64,000 nucleotides of DNA, from positions 3,789,205 through 3,853,204 of the forward strand of contig CP070696.1 in assembly GCA_020353535.1 (NCBI GenBank), given 5' to 3'. Shown here one piece after another: positions 6,270 to 14,035 of the stretch. The translations under genes and the position numbers were made by a program. Each line of letters begins with the position of its first letter. The stretch's first letter is position 1. Origin of the DNA: Spirochaetaceae bacterium (GTDB lineage Bacteria > Spirochaetota > Spirochaetia > SZUA-6 > DRHE01). The notes beneath the pieces are model-generated. The model saw only the letters and a list, made by a program, of their open reading frames with translations. It did no database searches and was not told the DNA's origin.

Positions 6270-7376
6270 TCAATCAATCCTCAGATCCTTAAAATGATCG
6301 ATATCGAAGTGAGTATAATTCTCCTGAGTCCGTCTCTGCCTCCAGCCCAGGACCTCTCGTATTTTCGCATCATCTTTCCCACGATCCCGGAGCAGCGTAT
6401 TCAAGCTGTGTCTGAAACTATGCGGTGACAGCCCACGAGCCTGGCGGTCGATTTTAGCCTTCTCCATAGCCTTACAGAAGCGCTTCCTCCACCATGTTCC
6501 GCCGAACCTGGAACCATCTTCATAGCAAAATACCAGATCGTTGGGGGCGACACGTATAGACTGCTCCTTTAGCTCTCCCAGGCGCTTCACGATACGATCG
6601 GAAAGGAGGAGGAACGGTACGGATCGAACATGATCCCACTTTGGCGCTCCTATCTCCTCCAGGTCCTTCCACGCCCTTACCACACTTACAAAGCCCTCCT
6701 CGAGGTTGACGTTCTCCCAAGTGAGAGCCAGGATCTCCCCGCGGCGCATGCCAGTGGAGACGGCTAATAGGAAGCACGTACGATCGTAAATATCTTTCCA
6801 AGGACCGAACGAATCCTCCGGGAATAACAATTGCAGCTCTTCAAGAGAGAAGATTCCGACCTCTTTTTTCTGATATTTAATGACTCCGATTCCTTCCGTC
6901 GGATTTTGGTCAAGATCCTCTCGGAAATAGCCCTCTCGGAATACGATCTTCAGAATACCCATGACGGTATTGACGGTGCTCTGGCCAGCTTTGCGAAGTA
7001 ACCGATCGCGGAAATCCAAGAGATCTGCTCGTCTAATATCTGCGACCAACCTGTCCGCGATTGAATCTGTGAGGATGTGCTTCTTGATCAACATCCGTCG
7101 AATTGCCACGTACCGCCTCGTAATGCTCTTCCCCTCGTTGAGTAACCTTCGAACATGCGGACACTGATCCCATATGAAATACGGCTCGATATACTGCTTT
7201 AGCGTGAGAGGGGATGAAGGGGCTCTCCCTATTCTTTCCTGGACAAACTCGATTGCTCGGGGTTTCGTAGTCTTGCCAGTGGTGTGAAATGTCTTCTCGT
7301 TGGCGAGCCGATAATGCCAGTACTTACCCCGTTTCTTCAACAAAAACGGAGATTTCATGGCACAATTGTGGCACAA
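6270..7376 (-). CDS. Tyrosine recombinase (phage-type integrase)
   Basis: The 368-residue protein has an N-terminal arm-binding region, a core-binding helical domain (about 55-155) and a catalytic domain holding the classic residues: Arg212 (TGMRRGE), His319-x-x-Arg322 (PHSFRHS), Trp345 and the nucleophile Tyr354 (ENYTHFD). All are present, so it should be active. The start is uncertain: ATG 7376 has no clear ribosome binding site and ATG 7358 is an alternative. Its 5' end faces the 3' end of tRNA-Val(CAC) 75 bases away, the standard arrangement for a tRNA-integrating island. No distal copy of the tRNA-Val 3' end was found in the window, so the other border lies upstream. Confidence 0.92.
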   Translation of the reverse strand: MCHNCAMKSPFLLKKRGKYWHYRLANEKTFHTTGKTTKPRAIEFVQERIGRAPSSPLTLKQYIEPYFIWDQCPHVRRLLNEGKSITRRYVAIRRMLIKKHILTDSIADRLVADIRRADLLDFRDRLLRKAGQSTVNTVMGILKIVFREGYFREDLDQNPTEGIGVIKYQKKEVGIFSLEELQLLFPEDSFGPWKDIYDRTCFLLAVSTGMRRGEILALTWENVNLEEGFVSVVRAWKDLEEIGAPKWDHVRSVPFLLLSDRIVKRLGELKEQSIRVAPNDLVFCYEDGSRFGGTWWRKRFCKAMEKAKIDRQARGLSPHSFRHSLNTLLRDRGKDDAKIREVLGWRQRRTQENYTHFDIDHFKDLRID

Positions 7377-7394
7377 TTTGCTATATTTTGTGAA

Positions 7395-7423
7395 TAAAAA
7401 AGCCCTCCTCGAAAGAGAGCTTT
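7395..7423 (-). terminator. Intrinsic terminator of tRNA-Val
   Basis: On the minus strand AAAGCTCTC pairs with GAGGGCTTT (one G-U pair) around a 7-base loop and is followed by a T tract. It lies 29 bases past the tRNA 3' end. Confidence 0.65.
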
Positions 7424-7451
7424 ATAAATACTTACTATAAAAGTATTAAAT

Positions 7452-7523
7452 TGGGCGATACTGGATTTGAACCAGTGACTTCTACCGTGTGAAGGTAGCA
7501 CTCTCCCACTGAGTTAATCGCCC
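7452..7523 (-). tRNA. tRNA-Val (CAC)
   Basis: The 72-nucleotide cloverleaf is complete: acceptor GGGCGAT/ATCGCCC, D arm ACTC-AGTGGGA-GAGT, anticodon arm CTACC-TTCACAC-GGTAG with anticodon CAC (reads GUG), variable loop AAGTC, T arm ACTGG-TTCAAAT-CCAGT and discriminator A. CCA is not encoded. Its 3' end faces the integrase, so it is the probable integration target of the island. Confidence 0.95.
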
Positions 7524-7571
7524 ATGTGCTTGAAAGCCGAACCGCTTGTCCGGCTCTCAGTTTGCACGAAA

Positions 7572-7600
7572 TTTATACCCCGCTTTGATCGTCCTGTCAA
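7572..7600 (-). promoter_or_regulatory. Strong promoter of tRNA-Val
   Basis: On the minus strand TTGACA (7600-7595) and TATAAA (7577-7572) have a 17-base spacer. Transcription would begin about 40 bases before the tRNA. Confidence 0.7.
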
Positions 7601-7672
7601 TGTTCCAGCAGTGAAAAAACGCAGATGACTTCGCTTTAGTCACGCCACGCAAGCGAGACGACTGTGGAAACC

Positions 7673-8323
7673 TCAGGCTACCGCGTTGAGGATCAAATCC
7701 AAGGCCGCAGCTTCAGGATAGGCCCCGATCATGGGCTGGGGACTGTCCCCGATCACCGTGTGGGGTACGCCGGAGACCTGGTACTTGTTGGCCAGGTGGG
7801 GAAACTCCGTGGCTTCTACCATGGAAGCAGTCACGTTCGGAGATTCCACGGCCATGCGGAAAGCCTGGACCACCGCCCGCGGGCAGTAGGGGCAGGTCGG
7901 GGTGACAAACACCTGCAAATGAACGGGCTTGTTCAATCCCTTGAGCCGCTCCCTGCCGCTGGCCGACAGTCCGGACTCACCCTTGGAGACGATCTCGATG
8001 CTCTCCAGAAGGGACATGAACTCGTAGCCGGCGGGAATGCCGTAGAAGCGAATGCCGTAATCCTTGTCGCCCTCGCCGAAAACGGCGACAGCAGGAATCT
8101 TGTCGATACCGAGCTTCTTGGCTTCCACCTCCTGCTTCATGAAGTCCTTTACCTCGACGGAGATCTTGTCCGAGAGGGCGGCAACCTCCTCCACCAGTTC
8201 CCGGGTTTCCTTGCAGAATTGGCACTCCATATCTTGGCTAAACATCATCAGTTTGACCGAACCGGTCAACTTGGACAGTCGATCGCCGACAACCTTCCTG
8301 TCCTTATCATTGATCATTGCCAT
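7673..8323 (-). CDS. Protein disulfide oxidoreductase with two thioredoxin folds (Grx-like PDO family)
   Basis: The 216-residue protein has two thioredoxin-like units, each with a CxxC: C34-QF-C37 in the first and C144-PY-C147 in the second, with cis-Pro positions IPAV (77) and VPHT (187). This matches the PDO/glutaredoxin-like protein family of archaea and anaerobic bacteria, cytosolic enzymes that reduce or form disulfides and can work with a thioredoxin reductase. GAGGAGGA lies just before the ATG. A perfect palindrome overlaps its -10 region, suggesting tight regulation. No reductase gene is adjacent. Confidence 0.85.
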   Translation of the reverse strand: MAMINDKDRKVVGDRLSKLTGSVKLMMFSQDMECQFCKETRELVEEVAALSDKISVEVKDFMKQEVEAKKLGIDKIPAVAVFGEGDKDYGIRFYGIPAGYEFMSLLESIEIVSKGESGLSASGRERLKGLNKPVHLQVFVTPTCPYCPRAVVQAFRMAVESPNVTASMVEATEFPHLANKYQVSGVPHTVIGDSPQPMIGAYPEAAALDLILNAVA

Positions 8324-8351
8324 CGTAACTCCTCCTCATTCTCCATTCTGT

Positions 8352-8373
8352 ATTATATAGAAGTTTCTATATA
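8352..8373 (-). promoter_or_regulatory. Palindromic operator over the oxidoreductase promoter
   Basis: TATATAGAA-GT-TTCTATATA (8354-8373) is a perfect 9-bp inverted repeat with a 2-base centre. On the minus strand TATAAT (8357-8352) overlaps its edge and would serve as -10 for the gene starting at 8323; no good -35 is seen. A dimeric regulator binding here would cover the promoter. Confidence 0.5.
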
Positions 8374-8483
8374 TAGTAATCTTACCTAAAGATACGAAAA
8401 AGAGCCGATAAAGCAAAGCACAATAGCAAAGACCCAATTTTTTTATTACACTAGAGTACAATAATTGCAGAAGAAAAGTCATC

Positions 8484-9128
8484 ATGGAAACGGCTTTCTA
8501 TATAGGAACGGCTATCCTGACAATCGCCTGGTCGGTGTGGACCTATCTGACCTGGTCCGATCGCTCCCGCCTGGAGGACTACACGGGAAAGCGTTTCTAC
8601 CTGATCGCCTCCCCCAGCGGCTACTTCCTCCTGCTTGCCCTGGCGGGGTGGCAGCGGGTTCAGGTGATCCGCCTGGACCTGATTGGGCTGGCGTTGTACG
8701 ACTGCCTGATCGTTCTCTGCTGGATCATCCTGCTGATTGCCCGAGGACTCAGAGCCGTTCAGTTTAAAAAAGCATACATCCGCTTGCTTGTCTTCTTCAA
8801 CATCGTGTCGGTGATCCTCGTGACGGGCGTGTTTCTGATTCGCTTGTTTCCGCCGCTGCTGATTCGGGTGTCCGACTTCATCAACCAGGGAGTCCGGCTG
8901 GATTTCTTTAAATTCGCCTGGGTGGGGCTGGATCCGGAAACCCACGAACGGGACTTCGTTTCCATGGCCAATAAGATCCTCATCGCCCTGTTCTCCTACA
9001 TTCCCATAACGGTGCTGCGCACACTCTACACGCACCGGCAGATCAGCCGTCAGCGAAAATGGATCACCACGGAGATCAGCGCCCTGAAGCGCAAGATCGA
9101 AGAGTTGGAAAAAAAACTCAGGGAATAG
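8484..9128 (+). CDS. Membrane protein of unknown function with coiled-coil tail
   Basis: The 214-residue protein has about five membrane helices (roughly 4-24, 42-62, 68-92, 96-122 and 160-180) and a charged C-terminal coiled coil that ends in KLRE. I recognise no family. The helices are interspersed with short loops, one of them holding DFINQGVRLDFFKF. The ATG at 8484 has only a weak AGAAG site. It is a single gene between the oxidoreductase and the glycosyltransferase promoter. Confidence 0.65.
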   Translation: METAFYIGTAILTIAWSVWTYLTWSDRSRLEDYTGKRFYLIASPSGYFLLLALAGWQRVQVIRLDLIGLALYDCLIVLCWIILLIARGLRAVQFKKAYIRLLVFFNIVSVILVTGVFLIRLFPPLLIRVSDFINQGVRLDFFKFAWVGLDPETHERDFVSMANKILIALFSYIPITVLRTLYTHRQISRQRKWITTEISALKRKIEELEKKLRE

Positions 9129-9143
9129 CTTCTCCACCGGACC

Positions 9144-9172
9144 TTGACAGAGAGGATAATCCGTTTTAGACT
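9144..9172 (+). promoter_or_regulatory. Promoter of the glycosyltransferase operon
   Basis: TTGACA (9144-9149) and TAGACT (9167-9172) have a 17-base spacer, 38 bases before the start at 9211. Confidence 0.55.
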
Positions 9173-9210
9173 TACATAGACACACTATGCATCGAATCAC
9201 GATGTAAGCG

Positions 9211-10362
9211 ATGATCCTCTTTCTGTCCTCCCGAATCATATTCCTGCTGCATGTGCTGACCGCTGTGGGCACACTGGCGATCCTGGCCCTGTCACTGGCC
9301 AACATCCTCTGGCTTCGATCCAGTGGTCACAAACCCGCATCCACCGATCTGGGCAAGGTGTCGGTGCTCATACCCGCCCGAAACGAGGAGGCTAACATCC
9401 GCCGCTGCCTGGACTCCCTAATAGAACAGAGTTACCCCAACTACGAGATCATCGTATTGGACGATCTCTCAGAGGACCGAACCTGGAAGATCATAAGCGA
9501 GTACGCCCTTCGCTATCCCGGGCAGGTGCGGGCGGTGAGAGGTGCGCCTCTACCGCTCGGCTGGTGCGGGAAAACCCACGCCATGCAGCTGTTGTCACAG
9601 AACGCCACCGGGGATTACCTCCTATTCACAGACGCCGATACGGTTCACCACCGTGATAGCATCGCCTGGGCGGTCACCAACATAAACGAACACGCAGCCG
9701 ACTTTCTCTCCGGTTATGTATTCCAGGATCTGCAATCTTTCGGCGAAGCCCTGATCGTTCCCACGACCTATATCATGAGCACCATCGTCATGCCATTCTG
9801 GCTGATTCCCAGATCCAACTCCAGCATGCTCACTATGGCCGTGGGCCAGCTGGTGATGTTCCGGCGGGAGACGTTCGAGGCGATTGGCGGATATTCCTCA
9901 GTAGCGGAGCAGATCAGCGAGGATGTGTTCGTTGCTCGGGAGGTAAAAAAGGCCGGTTATCGCACGATTTTCCTGGACATCCGCGAGTACGTGTCCTGCC
10001 GAATGTACGAAGGGTATCGCAATTCCTTCGAAGGGATCGGGAAAAATATCTATGATTTTTTCAAGAACCAGCCGGCCTTCTTTGCTGCGGTTACCTCCAT
10101 CCTGGTAGCCTTCATCGTTCTTCCCTTTGCCCTGGTTCTAATCGAGCTGTACACGGGCAATCCTCTGCTCCGCTTCTCCGCATTCAGTGTACTTACATTC
10201 CTGATGGCCTGGTCGCTTACCCTCTACGACCGCGGCCAAAAGTGGTGGGTTCCCCTGCTCTACCCGCTGACCTTCGTTCACCTGTTGTATATGGCTTGGA
10301 AGAGTTTCGGCAGGGCGGCAATGGAGGTGGGAATCGTGTGGAAAGGGCGGGTCTTCAAATAG
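9211..10362 (+). CDS. Membrane-bound family 2 glycosyltransferase
   Basis: The 383-residue protein has an N-terminal membrane helix, a GT-A domain (about 48-275) and two or three C-terminal helices. Key motifs are VSVLIPARNEEANI (nucleotide site), LDDLSED, GWCGKTHA, the metal-binding FTDADT and QISEDVFVARE (catalytic-base region). The layout and the GWxGK motif resemble CrtQ-type and related lipid or carotenoid glycosyltransferases, which attach a sugar to a membrane lipid on the cytoplasmic face. The acyltransferase gene starts two bases after its stop, so the pair probably makes an acylated glycolipid. The start lacks a clear ribosome binding site. Confidence 0.82.
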   Translation: MILFLSSRIIFLLHVLTAVGTLAILALSLANILWLRSSGHKPASTDLGKVSVLIPARNEEANIRRCLDSLIEQSYPNYEIIVLDDLSEDRTWKIISEYALRYPGQVRAVRGAPLPLGWCGKTHAMQLLSQNATGDYLLFTDADTVHHRDSIAWAVTNINEHAADFLSGYVFQDLQSFGEALIVPTTYIMSTIVMPFWLIPRSNSSMLTMAVGQLVMFRRETFEAIGGYSSVAEQISEDVFVAREVKKAGYRTIFLDIREYVSCRMYEGYRNSFEGIGKNIYDFFKNQPAFFAAVTSILVAFIVLPFALVLIELYTGNPLLRFSAFSVLTFLMAWSLTLYDRGQKWWVPLLYPLTFVHLLYMAWKSFGRAAMEVGIVWKGRVFK

Positions 10363-10364
10363 CC

Positions 10365-11120
10365 ATGGCCTACAAACGGGGAGGCAAGCTCGCGGCCTTT
10401 GATGCCTCGTTTCTCCCCGCCCAGGTGATGTTTCACTTCACCCTCCTGCTGGTTCGGATCATCGACTGGCTGGTTTTTCGCGTGAAAATCGAAGGAAGAG
10501 AACATCTGCAGAAAGTGACCTCCGGATTATTGGTGAGCAACCACACGCTGGTATTGGATCCGGGAATCATCGCCCACGTCATCCGGCCGCATCGTACTTA
10601 CTTCACCATGTTGGAGGAAACAGCCTGCATCCCTCTGCTCGGAACCTTTGTGCGACTGCTCGGAGCCATACCGATTCCCTCTACGGCAACGGCCATGCGA
10701 AGTCTGGAGAGAGCGATGCGCAGCGATTTGCGTGATCTCCCCTTCGTGCACGTCTTTCCCGAAGGGGAATGCTACCTATGGAATCAGCAGATCGAAGAGT
10801 TTCAGCTGGGAGCCTTCTACCTGGCCTGTCGACTGCGGCTGCCCGTCGTACCGCTGACCACCGTGCTTCATCAGCGGAGCTGGCTTGGTCGTGGATCCTT
10901 TTCCTTAGCCGGCCGCCGCGTGCGCATCCCACCCCAAGTGACCGTGGTGGTCGGAAAGCCGGTATACCCCATCGGGAGTCAGGGCGGGTCCTTCAAGCGG
11001 GAAGCGGTAGGTCTGAGCCGACGAGTGCGCTCCCTGATGCAGCAGACGATCGACCGCCAAGGGGGATGCAAAAGCATGTCCAAAGGCAGGATGCCTCGGT
11101 TGGCTCTGCAGCAGATGTAG
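10365..11120 (+). CDS. PlsC-type acyltransferase
   Basis: The 251-residue protein carries the glycerophosphate acyltransferase motifs NHTLVLD (H-x4-D, catalytic) and FPEGE (substrate binding), with a hydrophobic segment before them (FHFTLLLVRIIDWLVF). Such enzymes transfer fatty acyl groups from acyl-ACP or acyl-CoA to lipid hydroxyls at the inner membrane. The start is set at ATG 10365, directly after the glycosyltransferase stop; a longer frame upstream is only overlap. It is probably the finishing acylation step for the glycosylated lipid made by its neighbour, by analogy with CrtQ/CrtO pairs. It could also be a general lysophosphatidic acid acyltransferase. Confidence 0.82.
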   Translation: MAYKRGGKLAAFDASFLPAQVMFHFTLLLVRIIDWLVFRVKIEGREHLQKVTSGLLVSNHTLVLDPGIIAHVIRPHRTYFTMLEETACIPLLGTFVRLLGAIPIPSTATAMRSLERAMRSDLRDLPFVHVFPEGECYLWNQQIEEFQLGAFYLACRLRLPVVPLTTVLHQRSWLGRGSFSLAGRRVRIPPQVTVVVGKPVYPIGSQGGSFKREAVGLSRRVRSLMQQTIDRQGGCKSMSKGRMPRLALQQM

Positions 11121-11163
11121 CCGAAATATACCAGGGAGAACTGGACAGCGGACAAGCGATGAG

Positions 11164-12606
11164 TTACCCCCTCGGCAGGGTAACCGTAAACGTGCTGCCC
11201 TTGCTGGGCTCGGAGTCGACCCGGATGGTACCATTGTACTCATCGAGGATGCGCTTGACCGTGGCCAATCCCAGGCCGGTCCCGGGGATACCGGAGGTAT
11301 GGGGATTTTTCACTCGATAGAACTCTTCGAACAATCCCTTTATCTCTGGTGCGCTCATGCCGATGCCCGTGTCACGCACCCGTACCACCACAGCCTGCTC
11401 ATCCTGCTGCAGGCTAAGAGTCAGAGTACCACCCTCCCGGTTGTACTTGAGGCCGTTTGAAATCAGATTCATGTAGATGCGGTCCAAATCCTTCCGATCG
11501 GCACGGACCGGATACTCCAAATCCTGGGCTTCCAGGCTCACCTTTATGCCACTGCGATCGGCCTGGGCTTGAAAAAACTCAAGCTGCTCACGGAGGATTC
11601 TCTTAAGCTCCAGCCTTTCGATCGATTTTTCTACCTTTCCCGCATCACTTTGATTGAGGAACAGCAGATCCCGAATGAGATCCAGGAGCGCTTCCCCGCG
11701 GATCTTGCTGCGTTCCATCATCTCATGGATCTTCTCCACCTGGTCATCGAACATTCCGGTCAGGATAATGTTGACATAGTTGAGGATGGCGGCTATCGGG
11801 CTTTTCAGCTCATGAGCCACCATGGAGATGAAACGGGTCTTGTCCTGTTCAATCTGCCACTGTCTGGTAACATCGTCGAGGATGATGAGGACGCCGTTGC
11901 TCTCCCCCTCCCGCAGGTAGGGATTCACCCGGATCTCCAGCATCCGCTCCCCGACTTTTTCCCAGCGAACCCTGGTCTCCTCCTTCGGGGACCCGGAAGA
12001 GAGGACATCGTCGATAAAGCGTAGTGTCTCCCCGCTGAGCGAGAGCTGCTGCAGGGTCAGCTGCGGACTGTAGTGAACCGAGAGAAAGCTTTCCGCCTTT
12101 GGGTTCATCAGCACGGGCTCCCGGTTGATGTTCAACACGATAATGCCTTCGTGCATCGAGTTGATCAGCTGGTGGGAAAGGTTGCGTTCACTGGCCAGCT
12201 CGGTCAGATACTTCTCCCGTTCGAGGATCAAGGTGCGCTGCCTGACCGCCCGCTCCACCACCCCCTGCAGATCCTTGGGGTTGAACGGTTTGACCAGAAA
12301 GTCGAAGGCGCCCTGCCGGGTGACTTCCATGGCCGCTTCAACAGTAGCCAAGGCGGAGACGATAACGACCACCGTTTGCCGACCCAGGGTTTCATTGATA
12401 TAGCGGGTCACCTCGAAACCGTCGATCCCGGGCATCTTTAAATCGATCAAAGCCAGATCGTAGAAATGGGCCTTGAGAAGGTTGATAGCCTCCTCGCCAT
12501 TTGCAGCCAGATCCACCTTGTAATCGCTTCGCTCCAGCACCCGGCGCATGCCTTCCCGCACGCCCTCCTCGTCATCCACAACGAGGACTCTCAGGGTTCC
12601 CTTCAT
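11164..12606 (-). CDS. Hybrid REC-PAS-histidine kinase
   Basis: The 480-residue cytosolic protein begins with a receiver domain (1-125; DDEE and phospho-acceptor Asp55 in LIDLKMPG, Lys107), then a coiled linker, a PAS domain (about 142-255; INSMHEGIIVLN), a HisKA dimerisation helix with phospho-His265 (MVAHELKSP) and an ATPase domain (NLISNGLKYN, DTGIGM, GTGLGLA). It has no membrane segment, so it is activated by phosphorylation of its own receiver or by a PAS ligand. The single-domain regulator at 12612 ends 5 bases upstream and is probably its partner. No DNA-binding output lies nearby. Confidence 0.92.
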   Translation of the reverse strand: MKGTLRVLVVDDEEGVREGMRRVLERSDYKVDLAANGEEAINLLKAHFYDLALIDLKMPGIDGFEVTRYINETLGRQTVVVIVSALATVEAAMEVTRQGAFDFLVKPFNPKDLQGVVERAVRQRTLILEREKYLTELASERNLSHQLINSMHEGIIVLNINREPVLMNPKAESFLSVHYSPQLTLQQLSLSGETLRFIDDVLSSGSPKEETRVRWEKVGERMLEIRVNPYLREGESNGVLIILDDVTRQWQIEQDKTRFISMVAHELKSPIAAILNYVNIILTGMFDDQVEKIHEMMERSKIRGEALLDLIRDLLFLNQSDAGKVEKSIERLELKRILREQLEFFQAQADRSGIKVSLEAQDLEYPVRADRKDLDRIYMNLISNGLKYNREGGTLTLSLQQDEQAVVVRVRDTGIGMSAPEIKGLFEEFYRVKNPHTSGIPGTGLGLATVKRILDEYNGTIRVDSEPSKGSTFTVTLPRG

Positions 12607-12611
12607 ACCCT

Positions 12612-13001
12612 CTACCCTGCCAGGTACCGTTCGATTTGCTGGAGCAGGATTTCCAGGGACACCGGCTTGGTAAGGATCACGTCAGCCTTCATCCAACTGC
12701 GGGCTTTCTCGTTATACGAATCGGCGGAGAAGCCAAGCTTCTTCTGGGCAGCGGTTTGCATGATTATCGGTACCTTCGCGAGTTTGGGATTATCTCTGAC
12801 CTTGGCACAGAAAACGAATCCCGCGTCGAGGTGCTCCATCATCAGATCGACAAGGATAAGATTTGGAGTGAAGTCTTTCAGCGCCTCTAATCCCTCCTCC
12901 ATGCCGCCGGCCGCTTGAACCTCATACCCCTTGCCCTCCAGAAAGATCTTCTGCCCTTCCCGAAGGTCGTGGTCATCGTCGACGATTAGAATCTTCTTCA
13001 A
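12612..13001 (-). CDS. Single-domain response regulator (CheY-like)
   Basis: This 129-residue protein is a receiver domain only: DDDH near the N-terminus, phospho-acceptor Asp52 in LVDLMM, and a conserved Lys in ILTKP. A short insertion before the Lys (GFSADSYNEKARSWMKAD) is typical of receivers from multi-step relays. It has no output domain, so it must pass phosphate on or bind a partner. It is co-transcribed with the hybrid kinase 5 bases downstream and lies 52 bases after the FecR-TPR gene, so all three may form one signalling unit. Confidence 0.9.
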   Translation of the reverse strand: MKKILIVDDDHDLREGQKIFLEGKGYEVQAAGGMEEGLEALKDFTPNLILVDLMMEHLDAGFVFCAKVRDNPKLAKVPIIMQTAAQKKLGFSADSYNEKARSWMKADVILTKPVSLEILLQQIERYLAG

Positions 13002-13053
13002 AGAGTTCTCTCCACATTATGAGAAGTTCCCCAGTGAGGTAATCGATCCCCGG

Positions 13054-13938
13054 CTACAGGGAATCCAGCATCGCCCTGGCTTTTCTTCCCGTTTCCGAGG
13101 ATGGATCGAGGGTGTAGGCCTTTTGCAAGCTCTGGGCAGCATCGGCTTTTCTACCGAGTTGGCTGCTGCAGAAAGCCGCCAGGAAATACACGGTCTGGAC
13201 GTTCTCATGATCCGGAAAGCGTTTCAGGAACGGATCAAACAGCTCCAGTGCAGCCTGGTAGGCCTGCCCTTCCAGAAGAAGCTGACCCTTGAGCAATATG
13301 TAATCACCGTAGTGTGCCCCCAGAAGAGAGGGATCGGCTTCATTGAGATAGCGCATGGCCAGACCGTTTTTACCGGCCATCGCATAGGCATAGCCGACGT
13401 AAAACAGGTACAGGGAGCGGCTGCGCTCGTCGGCCAGCTCCAGTGCTTCCTCAAAGTAGGCCACCGCCTCCTCGTAGCGCTCCGCCTCCAGCAGGGATTT
13501 GCCCTCGTCTACAGCTTCCTCCTCCTCGTCCATCCATTCGAAGCCGAGATCGTCAGTAGCCTTATCCGCCCGCACTCCCATGGTGGTGCTTTCCAGCTCC
13601 TGCGTGCCCCGGAAAAGGTTGCGGATTTTACCGCGAACCGTCTGTACGATACCCCAGGAGGAAACCTGGCGGGAACTTTTTATCAGCTCCGATACGAAAT
13701 AGGTACCGGGTTCGCTTAAAGTGATCCGCAGAGCACCGGAGGAAAGCTCGGCCACCGATCCGGAACCGATGCGCAGCACCGCATCCTCTGAGAACACCGT
13801 TCCGATCTCAGCCAACCGCCAACCACCGCCCACCTGTACCTCGATGGTCCCGTGGATATAGGCGAGTGTATAGTCCACACTAAAAACAGCTATCGGGATC
13901 AAGATCAAGACCAATAGTATCGGAACTGTTCGTTTCAT
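13054..13938 (-). CDS. Exported FecR-domain TPR protein
   Basis: The 294-residue protein starts with a signal peptide (MKRTVPILLVLILIPIAVFS), followed by a FecR-like beta domain (about 22-120; VQVGGGWRLAEIGTVFSEDA, then LRIGSGSVAELSS) and four or five TPR-like helix pairs (about 140-290; e.g. ERYEEAVAYFEEALELAD). FecR domains in such exported proteins probably bind surface polymers or partner proteins, and TPRs make scaffolds. On the minus strand TATAAT (13966-13961) could be its -10. Being upstream of the receiver and hybrid kinase genes, it might be the envelope component of that pathway. Confidence 0.8.
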   Translation of the reverse strand: MKRTVPILLVLILIPIAVFSVDYTLAYIHGTIEVQVGGGWRLAEIGTVFSEDAVLRIGSGSVAELSSGALRITLSEPGTYFVSELIKSSRQVSSWGIVQTVRGKIRNLFRGTQELESTTMGVRADKATDDLGFEWMDEEEEAVDEGKSLLEAERYEEAVAYFEEALELADERSRSLYLFYVGYAYAMAGKNGLAMRYLNEADPSLLGAHYGDYILLKGQLLLEGQAYQAALELFDPFLKRFPDHENVQTVYFLAAFCSSQLGRKADAAQSLQKAYTLDPSSETGRKARAMLDSL

Positions 13939-14035
13939 CGGAACACCTGCCTCTTTTTTTATTATAGCCGATCTTTCCGGACATATACCACCCGGGATTG
14001 AGAAGAGCTACGCCTGCTGTGGAAGGTCCATTCCC

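Noticed and set aside
7673..8389. 241-codon open frame on the plus strand opposite the oxidoreductase
   Set aside because: It is antisense to a gene with two clear CxxC thioredoxin motifs.
8451..9305. 284-codon open frame on the minus strand
   Set aside because: It overlaps the membrane-protein gene and the glycosyltransferase promoter; its Gln/Asp/His-rich sequence has no coherent domains.
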